NCBI GenBank assembly: GCA_016715645.1
Contig: JADJZR010000002.1
Span: 186,001 to 250,000 of the forward strand
Direction of reading: 5' to 3'
DNA: 64,000 bases
From: Elusimicrobiota bacterium
GTDB lineage: Bacteria; Elusimicrobiota; Elusimicrobia; FEN-1173
Part shown: piece after piece, positions 20,229 through 26,903 of the stretch
Numbering within the stretch: the first letter of the stretch is position 1
Layout: every line of letters begins with the position of its first letter
Notes under the pieces: model-generated
The model's input: the letters and a program-made list of their open reading frames with translations, nothing else
Told to the model about the DNA's origin: nothing
Database searches by the model: none
Position numbers and translations under genes: made by a program

Positions 20229-21788
20229 TCACAATTGCTCTTTAATGGGGAGGATCGATAAAAACCCGGCCCAAAATCGTTTCCAGAAACCGGCGTAGGG
20301 GTCTTTTTTAAACACGATCTCTTTTCCGTCTTTCTCTCCTTTCCAAAGGAGCTCTTTTTGGGGGGTGAGTTCCAAGGTCCAACTGTTCTTCGGGCCCAGG
20401 TCGTCTTCCAGGCTTTGCGCCACCTGTTCACTGAGTGTCGGGCTGTGGACCAACAGTCCCACCTCCGTGTTTAAATTTTCGGATCGCGGATCGATGTTGT
20501 AGGTGCCCACAAAAACATCTTGTCGATCAAACACCGCCACCTTGGCGTGCAGACTGTGCCGAGCCTGCGTAAAGGCCGAATGGCGAGAACTGTTTTCGGC
20601 ATCCGGCCGCATCTCGTAAAGGTCCACCCCCGCCTCGATTAATTTCTCACGCAACCCTTTGTAATGCGCCACCACGGGAAGCGCGTCCGTCGACATCATG
20701 GAATTGGTGAGGATGCGGACCCGAACGCCGTCTTTCTTAAACTCCCCAATTTTTTCTATGGCGCCAGGGGACATAATTAAATAGGGAGAACAAAGCAGAA
20801 TATCGCTTTTTGATTCTTGCGCGACCTCGGTCACACGCGCCGCCACCGTCGATCGGGTTTTTCCCGGCTCGGACGGCGCCCAGGATTTCCCCGGCGGATC
20901 CCCGACCACCTCGGCCTTGGCCCAGACGAATTGTGAGCGCTTCTTTTTTAATTCACTCATAACCGCTTCCCGGCTGAAATCGAGGGGGTAGGGAAACTTT
21001 TTGAATTCCGCGGCAAAATATTTTTGAATTCGTCCCATCATTTTATCGTATTGCTTTTGGGTGGGCGGTTTCACCCCCAAAACTTCCATGGGCACCGACC
21101 AAGAACAATTCCAGAACTCATCGAATTTGGCCGACGCCTCTCTCACCATCGGCCCAACCGCCATCAAATCCATATCGCGAAAATTCGATTTCTTGCTGAG
21201 ACCGAAATAGTCATCGGCGATATTGCGGCCCCCCACAATGGCCACCTGATTGTCCGCCGCGAAGAGTTTATTATGCATGCGGCGTGTCATCCGCCCCACG
21301 TGAAACGCCATGGAAAGAGATCGGGACACATTTCCCGTATAGCGGTGCCCCAGCGGGTTGAATACTCGAATTTCGATGAGGGGGTGTTTGTTGAGAGCAC
21401 CCAACCCCATGTCTTTGCCGTGGCTGGTGACGTCGTCTAAAAGAATTCGAACTCGAACCCCGCGGTCGGCGGCCTTGATCAATCGATCCATGAGGATGAT
21501 ACCGGCCGCGTCTCCCGCCCAAATAAAATATTGGGCATCAATGGTCTTTTCAGCGGCGTCCGCCATTGCGATCCGGGAGAGAAAGGCGTCCTTGGCTTCG
21601 TCCAAAAGATAAAAACCAGACAGCCCGGAATGGGTGTTCAGGGAAGGTTGTAAGGCCGATTTAAGGGCCGTGTTCTCGTCTTGGGAGATGGCTGTCGAAG
21701 GGGTCGCCGAAAAATCTTTCGGAAGTGTTGCACATCCGACCAGGAAAGCCATCGCGCAAATTAAAAGACATCGGTTGACCAAATTCAA
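20229..21788 (-). CDS. Phospholipase-D-family lipoprotein, ClsC/cardiolipin-synthase-like
   Basis: 519 residues. A lipoprotein signal with lipobox LVGC places the modified Cys at 19. Two HKD catalytic motifs are intact: MHNKLFAADNQVAIVGGRN (His172) and LHAKVAVFDRQDVFVGTYN (His414), with downstream Asn and Ser/Glu residues as in the family. Two motifs, this length and this order match ClsC/YmdC-type enzymes that make cardiolipin from phosphatidyl donors. Related PLD lipoproteins hydrolyse phosphodiesters. The protein should face the periplasm on a membrane. The C-terminal ~60 residues are family-like and end NQ-free at EQL. Confidence 0.85.
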   Translation of the reverse strand: MNLVNRCLLICAMAFLVGCATLPKDFSATPSTAISQDENTALKSALQPSLNTHSGLSGFYLLDEAKDAFLSRIAMADAAEKTIDAQYFIWAGDAAGIILMDRLIKAADRGVRVRILLDDVTSHGKDMGLGALNKHPLIEIRVFNPLGHRYTGNVSRSLSMAFHVGRMTRRMHNKLFAADNQVAIVGGRNIADDYFGLSKKSNFRDMDLMAVGPMVREASAKFDEFWNCSWSVPMEVLGVKPPTQKQYDKMMGRIQKYFAAEFKKFPYPLDFSREAVMSELKKKRSQFVWAKAEVVGDPPGKSWAPSEPGKTRSTVAARVTEVAQESKSDILLCSPYLIMSPGAIEKIGEFKKDGVRVRILTNSMMSTDALPVVAHYKGLREKLIEAGVDLYEMRPDAENSSRHSAFTQARHSLHAKVAVFDRQDVFVGTYNIDPRSENLNTEVGLLVHSPTLSEQVAQSLEDDLGPKNSWTLELTPQKELLWKGEKDGKEIVFKKDPYAGFWKRFWAGFLSILPIKEQL

Positions 21789-21824
21789 AACTCCGTTAGA
21801 ATAAGTTGATCTGAGTCTTATCGA

Positions 21825-22181
21825 TTAGAGCGGACGTTGACGAATTCCTCTTGGTTCAACAACGGTAAACATTCGCTCGAAGTGGATATCGCTCAATCCG
21901 AGTAAATGAAGAACGAAACGCCCAAAATATTCAGGGTTCTCTGGGAAAAACCTGAAATAGATCACACCGGGGACCTTCCGCCCTTGAGCGCGGGCAAACA
22001 CAAGTTCACCATAATCACGGTCAAAGGTTAAAATCACCCGCTCTTCCGTTTTGGCTCGGTCCAAAACAGAATCGTCAGTCGCACCCCGAGAAACATCACC
22101 CACCCAAACCACATCCTTCCCGTTCGCTTGAAGAAATCGAACAACCGAGAAGGGAATATTTTCGTTCGCCAAAAAACGCAT
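21825..22181 (-). CDS. DUF5615 PIN-like toxin
   Basis: 118 residues beginning MRFLANENIPFSVVRFL, with the acidic-residue pattern of DUF5615 proteins: DVVWVGDVSRGATDDSVL and VILTFDRDYGELVFA. DUF5615 is a small PIN-like nuclease family, usually the toxin partner of a DUF433 antitoxin. The ATG (22181) overlaps the TAA stop of the DUF433 gene by one base (TAATG), so the two are translated together. Acidic residues likely to bind metal are present, so the nuclease may be active. Confidence 0.85.
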   Translation of the reverse strand: MRFLANENIPFSVVRFLQANGKDVVWVGDVSRGATDDSVLDRAKTEERVILTFDRDYGELVFARAQGRKVPGVIYFRFFPENPEYFGRFVLHLLGLSDIHFERMFTVVEPRGIRQRPL

Positions 22182-22423
22182 TAAACGGCCTTTGCTTGGA
22201 TCGGATAGAGGGCCTCTTCCCGCATACATTCTGCCACGAAAGAAAAAACCGCCTTTAAAGCCTCGGACGAAAGGGATGGATAATTCTCCAACACCTGCTT
22301 CTCAGTCCAACCTTCGGAGTATAAACCCAAAAGAAACTCCACTGAAAGTCGAGTGCCCTTTACAACCGGCTTACCCAACAACACATGAGGATCCGAATGA
22401 ACATAATCGTGCCAGTCCGTCAT
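22181..22423 (-). CDS. DUF433 antitoxin
   Basis: 80 residues matching the DUF433 pattern: HSDPHVLLGKPVVKGTRLSV, a winged-helix region, and QVLENYPSLSSEALKAVF. DUF433 proteins are DNA-binding antitoxins that neutralise DUF5615 nucleases and repress their own operon. A strong purine-rich ribosome site (GAGGAGGAG) precedes the ATG. A TATAAT -10 box lies ~35 bp upstream. The promoter and ribosome-site segment is duplicated, without the genes, at 26267-26476. Confidence 0.87.
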   Translation of the reverse strand: MTDWHDYVHSDPHVLLGKPVVKGTRLSVEFLLGLYSEGWTEKQVLENYPSLSSEALKAVFSFVAECMREEALYPIQAKAV

Positions 22424-22424
22424 A

Positions 22425-22637
22425 CACTCTCCTCCTCTTGCGAGCTACTCTTTTGCATTATACACTTTCTAAAAAAGGAGTCCCAAAAAGCGAATCATTC
22501 TCTTCCGGCCCTTTGGGTCACCTTCTCCCGCAAGCGGGAGAAGGACAATCCGGTTTGTCTCCCATCGGGGATACGCAAAAATCCACACGAAATCCGGTTT
22601 TGAGGACCCCCCCAAAAAATCACCCTCGTTTTTCACC
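22425..22637. repeat. Block A, copy 1 (long direct repeat)
   Basis: About 210 bp, from CACTCTCCTCCTCTTG to TTTTTCACC, repeated at ~93-95% identity at 26267-26476. It includes the promoter and ribosome site of the DUF433 operon and a CTTCTCCCGC-AAGCGGGAGAAG hairpin. Both copies lie directly downstream of a toxin-immunity module on the minus strand. The 22638-22699 stretch between the blocks holds no recognisable gene. Confidence 0.85.
22457..22486 (-). promoter_or_regulatory. Sigma-70-type promoter of the DUF433/DUF5615 operon
   Basis: Read on the minus strand, TTGGGA (22486-22481) and TATAAT (22462-22457) stand 18 bases apart, followed 33 bases later by the ATG of the antitoxin. The same arrangement exists in the repeat copy at 26299-26328, where no gene follows. 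Confidence 0.6.
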
Positions 22638-22699
22638 GTTTTGGTGAAGTGCTTTTCTGTCTTTTCCTTCAACGAGAGAATTTTATCGGATTTTCTAGG

Positions 22700-22832
22700 T
22701 TTTTTCGGACTGTACAGTAAGCCGCCGTCGCCGGTGGTTTTAAGCGGATACAACCGGTGGCTGAGGTTCCGCCGGTTAATGTGTTTCGTCAAGCAAAATC
22801 AGAAGTTTGTTGATTTGTTGAGAACGTCCCCC
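22700..22832. repeat. Block B, copy 1 (immunity-gene 3' end and flank)
   Basis: About 130 bp repeated at 26113-26262. It contains CGCCGGTGGTTTTAAGCGG, AACCGGTGGCTGAGG and the coding sequence for the last residues of the immunity protein (GDVLNKSTN). In copy 1 this is the genuine 3' end of the gene at 22799-23149. In copy 2 the rest of the gene is gone. Confidence 0.8.
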
Positions 22833-23149
22833 TTTCCACCAAGCAACCTTTCTATTTCTTGGTCTAGAGCACGTGCAAGGGAGATCAGCTTGTCGTTCGC
22901 TTTGTCAATCTCTTCCTCATTGTCTGGTATCGACAACCCCGCTTCCGGTGTAATCACAATGTCTGCAACTGATCCCATCCCAAAGAGAGACTTCTGTGTG
23001 CGTGTTAAATGAGAAATAACCTTTTCCAACGGTAAACTTTCAATCTCCAGAACCCATCCCTTAATCCGGGACGACCATCGCCGTTCCCCAAAGCGGGTTA
23101 GATGTCCTATGATCTCCTCAAGAAGCTGTTGATACCTTTTTAAGTTCAT
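22799..23149 (-). CDS. Candidate immunity protein 1
   Basis: 116 residues, mostly helical, with the signature SLFGMGSVADIVITPE. The same pattern, ALGGMGSIGDIVICPE, occurs in the protein at 26586-26903, and the two align over most of their length (roughly a third identical by eye). The GGMGSxxDivx core recalls DUF6966-type proteins, from memory. It starts four bases after the stop of the giant secreted protein and has no signal peptide, so it would act in the cytoplasm. Position, size and covariation with the toxin tip suggest that it neutralises that tip. Confidence 0.65.
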   Translation of the reverse strand: MNLKRYQQLLEEIIGHLTRFGERRWSSRIKGWVLEIESLPLEKVISHLTRTQKSLFGMGSVADIVITPEAGLSIPDNEEEIDKANDKLISLARALDQEIERLLGGKGDVLNKSTNF

Positions 23150-23153
23150 CCCC

Positions 23154-26070
23154 TCAATGCCCCACTTGTGGTAAATGTTCGGTTCCCTTCAAGGACACAC
23201 CAACCTTTTTGGGATATGGGATAAACACCTGATGCCCTTCACCACCGGCCACCTTTCCAATGTAAACCACAGAGCCTTTAGGGATTTGATAGGTTGATAC
23301 CTCTATGACATCGTTACCAAATTCGACGATGTTATAGAGCCTCTCTGCAACTCCAGCAGAATCGGGTTTTTCAAGACCAAACCATCTGCCAAACCTGGAT
23401 CCTTCGGCACGATATACTGTCAGTGTGTCTTGGATTTTTATTGGCGTATAAGTCTGATTCTCAAAAGTCTTTGCAATTTCCGGAATAAGTGGAGGCGCCT
23501 CACTTACCACGCCTTTCACGCCATGGATCGATTGTTGTGTAACCTGTGTAGGAGAAATAGCCTTACCAGTTTCCAGACTCAAGTTCCGAGCCTGGGAAGC
23601 GGTTCTTGTCGGTGAATTTACGTGTTCGACTTTGATTGGGGAAGGGCTGGGCTTTATAACCACAGGTTCCAAAGAAGGTTGTTCTCTTTTTACAAATTCG
23701 TATTGGGTTGTAAGCGGGTCGGCCAGTTCGGACCGGGCGGCGGCGCCCAGACTGCGGGCGGGTTGTGGGGTCAGCGCCGTGGGCTTTTCAAGCCATTTGG
23801 AAACGGATCGGGCCACGGTGCGTAAAATGGGGGTTCCTTCTCTGACAACCATGGCCCCCGCTGTCACGGCCGCTGTGGCTCCCGCTTCGGCTCGAATATA
23901 GAATTCACCAAAATTGTCCGCCGCCTTTCCGGCGGCCCTTAACTTCTCAACAGGGTCTTCTTCATGAACAACCAGGAAACTGTGAACGGCAAACTCTCTG
24001 GCGGGGTGCACACTCTCCACAACAAAGGCGACTGTATCTTCCACGAATCTGGGGAGCACCATCGCCGTTGCCAATACCAGCCCACCGCTTCGAATAATTA
24101 AATTGTTTTCAGGATCCGCGAACGCCGACAGGGCCGTGGCGTATCGATCGCTCATGGTCGTTGTCCAGACCGGCTTTCTCTCGTCCAAATTTTTGTAATC
24201 CGAAAGATTGACCAGCCGGTCCGTGTTGAGCGTTACCTTGTTGTCTTTTATGGAAACGTACCCGTTGCCGGTGACCTCGGGTCCTGCCTCCCAAAAACCC
24301 GGAGTTTCCCGGGGTTTTAAGATCGGGCCTTTCATCGCCGTGTTGGTCAAAATAGCCTGGCCATTTTCGGCGTCAATGCGCCCTGCCACTTCCCGCGTGA
24401 GTGGCCTCACATGCTCGCCCGTCTTGAGCGGAATGTCCGGCAAAAGGGCCACAAACGTTCCCGATTTCTCGTCAATGCTCTTCACGCCAATGGCGGTTTC
24501 CCCGCCGTTTAATTGAACCGTCAACCTCAATCCTCCGTCCTCACTCGCGAAAATCGTGCCCTTCTCCATGTTCAATTTGCCACTTCCACCCATTGTGACC
24601 TTGCCGATGTAAACCGTTGCCCCATAGTTGGGGAACTCCGTTTTGCCGGTCACCGTTAACCGTGTGCCGGAACCGAACAGAGCTTCGGTGTAAATGGTTT
24701 TTTGCCCTTCCTGGGTTTTATCCTTGGAGGCGGACACGGAAACCGTCGCCACCTGGCCGGAAGTGAAAACGTATTGATCCCCCTCTTGGTGTACCGTGGC
24801 GTTGGTCGCGGAGTCAGTTCGTTGGCCTTTGACTTCGAACAGCGCCCCGGTCTTTTGCCGCCACTCGTTGCTTTGGGCGGTTGTGAGGGAGCTGGGTTTC
24901 GTGCCCGGTATTTCCGTGCGGATCGTTTGATCGCCCGCCAGCAGGGTCACTTTCTCAATTTCGTAGCCGCTTGTGGCTGGATTAGGCAAGACGTTCGTGA
25001 TATATGTGGCTGGTTCGGCGGTGGGCGATTTAACCGTTTCCTTGAACCGGCCTTGTTCATCAATGGCAACAGAAATGTTTTTGCCGTCCACTTTGAGCAC
25101 AGCCGACTGGTTGGGGTCAAAAGACCAAACCCCGTTGGTGTTGCGAAAAGACAAGCCCGTGGTGGTCTCCCTAAACGTGTCGTTTCGAGACAGGGCGCCG
25201 TATCCCAAAACTGTCTCGTTGCCTTGGCCGTCACCGTTCACGTATTCCTTGAAAGGGGCGGTGGTTTGAATCGTGGGCCCGGCTTGGTTGGTGAGCTTGA
25301 TCCCCGGGCCGTCCAATTGAAACTTTTCACCGTCATAAACAAATTGGCCGCTCAAGTATTCGTTGCCGTTGATTGTGATGGGGCTTTTGCCTGGGACAAG
25401 GGCCATTTCGCCGGATTCAAGCTGTTTAAACTCGCCGACCGTCCGCACGGTGCCGGGAGCGATGGACAGGATTTTGTCGTCCCGGTTCAGGGTGATTTGG
25501 CCGGTCAGGCGGGTCCCGTCCGGCAGGGTCGCGGTGTTTTCTGTACGGTGGCCCAGAACAACCCGGTTCCACAGAAACGAGGCCGCCTCTCCGATCTTGC
25601 TTGCCACGGTCGAAAAGAACGCCGGGATCGTCTTAACCGCAATGGCAACTCCGCTAAAAAATCCAATGGGTGCCTTCGGTTGTGTGATCGAGGGGACGAA
25701 TGTCCCTTGGCGACTTGAAATTATAGGTTTGAACCACCGGTTTTAGGGGAGAAGCTACTGGGGAAAAAGATTTGTAGTTCAGGTCCAGCTTCCTGCTAAA
25801 TTGAGTGGCGTTGAAACTACTGAAACTTCGGAAGGTGTTCTGGAAGGTCGAATCCAAACTGACTTTTGGAAACTGAATCGGCGCGCGAGTGAGCCGAGCG
25901 TTGTAGTTGAAACTTTCCCGGAAATTAAAGTTCCGTTTCCAGGTTTCTTGGGAATGATTAAAAGAGTATGAGTCCGGCCCCCGCTCGTAACTGGAATAGT
26001 CGTTGTAAGCGAGCAGTGACGGAGGAACGGTTAATGAGAGAGATAAAAAAATCGCCGCTATTTGGCGCAT
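23154..26070 (-). CDS. Giant secreted protein 1, candidate polymorphic toxin (frameshifted)
   Basis: Starts at ATG 26070 with a signal peptide (to about SLLA|YNDYSSYERG). One base is gained near 25702-25716 relative to copy 2. The first frame stops at 25654, while the remaining ~817 residues stay open from 25607 down. Joined, the protein is ~970 residues and ~90-95% identical to copy 2 over its first ~785. From there, after a shared ARSLGAAA stretch, the linker is different. The last ~110 residues (LTVYRAEGSRFGRWFG, then GKVAGGEGHQVFIP) are only about half identical to copy 2. A constant body with a variable tip and a small adjacent gene is typical of polymorphic toxins. Confidence 0.65.
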
Positions 26071-26112
26071 CGCAGACCTTGAATATATTCGAATTAAATG
26101 ACTAAAGCAAGC

Positions 26113-26262
26113 TGTCTTTTTTTCCGACTGAACAATGGGCCGATGTCGCCGGTGGTTTTAAGCGGAAACAACCGGTGGCTGAGGGTTTCAGGGATTCCGC
26201 CGGTCGATGTGTTTCGTCAACACAAAATCATAGGTTTGTTGATTCGTTGAGAACGTCCCCCT
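26113..26262. repeat. Block B, copy 2, with orphan immunity-gene 3' end
   Basis: Homologous to 22700-22832. On the minus strand it begins inside a coding scar readable as EGDVLNESTNL followed by TGA, matching the immunity protein C-terminus (GDVLNKSTNF), but no upstream gene body remains. Directly upstream the sequence switches to block A. It leads into the start region of giant protein 1. Confidence 0.75.
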
Positions 26263-26266
26263 CACC

Positions 26267-26476
26267 CACTCTCCTCCTCTTGTGAGCTACTCTTTTGCAT
26301 TATACACTTTCTAAAAAAGGAGTCCCAAAAAGCGAATCGTTCTCTTCCGGCCCTTTGGGTCACCTTCTCCCACAGCGGGAGAAGGACAATCCGGTTTGTC
26401 TCCCACCGGGGATACGCAAAAAACCACACGAAATCCGGTTTTGAGGACCCCCTTAAAATCACCCTCATTTTTCACC
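26267..26476. repeat. Block A, copy 2, without its genes
   Basis: Near-identical to 22425-22637, including TATAAT at 26304-26299 (minus strand) and the GAGGAGGAG ribosome site. It ends just where the DUF433 coding sequence would begin. The remaining unfilled sequence around 26071-26585 holds only these repeats and immunity-gene scars; I see no intact gene in it. Confidence 0.85.
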
Positions 26477-26512
26477 ATAGTTTGTTGATTTGTTGAGAAC
26501 GTCCCTCTTTCC
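26477..26512 (-). pseudogene. Third copy of the immunity-gene 3' end (scar)
   Basis: The minus strand here reads GKRDVLNKSTNYG in one frame, matching the immunity protein end GKGDVLNKSTNF almost exactly, but it lies ~75 bp beyond the intact immunity gene 2 and has no gene body. It is likely the remains of a further immunity gene lost by recombination. Confidence 0.55.
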
Positions 26513-26585
26513 CTTTCCCCAACCGCCGCCACCAAATGCTCATAGGCGGTTTTGGTTAGAACTTTCTGGGCGTTCTCTTCGGGCA

Positions 26586-26903
26586 CTAAAACAACTTCTC
26601 AATCTCGACAAACATATCCGAAACAAGTTTTTTCAAACGCTCGTTTGCCTCGTTTACTTGTGCTTCCTCATTTGAAATAGAGTGTCCGTTTTCCGGACAA
26701 ATCACGATATCCCCAATGGATCCCATGCCTCCAAGAGCTTTTTGAGTCCTTTTCAAATGATCCGTCGCACCATTCCAAGTCAGCCCATCCAGTTCGTGTA
26801 CCCATTCGCGCAATCGGTTCGCCCATTTTGTTTCCGCGTATCGCTCAAAAAAAACTTGGAGTTCATTTAAAAGTTCTTTGTAGCGCGCAAGCCTAGAATC
26901 CAT
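26586..26903 (-). CDS. Candidate immunity protein 2
   Basis: 105 residues, helical and acidic, related to candidate immunity protein 1 through KWANRLREWVHELDG, LKRTQKALGGMGSIGDIV and a C-terminal ANERLKKLVSDM helix. The ATG at 26903 lies inside the last codons of the giant gene (11-bp overlap), a tight coupling expected if the protein must be made together with the toxin. No signal peptide. It resembles DUF6966-type proteins from memory; family assignment is uncertain. Confidence 0.65.
   Translation of the reverse strand: MDSRLARYKELLNELQVFFERYAETKWANRLREWVHELDGLTWNGATDHLKRTQKALGGMGSIGDIVICPENGHSISNEEAQVNEANERLKKLVSDMFVEIEKLF

Noticed and set aside
24702..25718. Long plus-strand frame opposite giant protein 1 (and a similar one at 28522-29205)
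   Set aside because: It is antisense to the conserved strand-rich body and has no domain, signal or ribosome site. Its presence in both copies only reflects the duplicated DNA.
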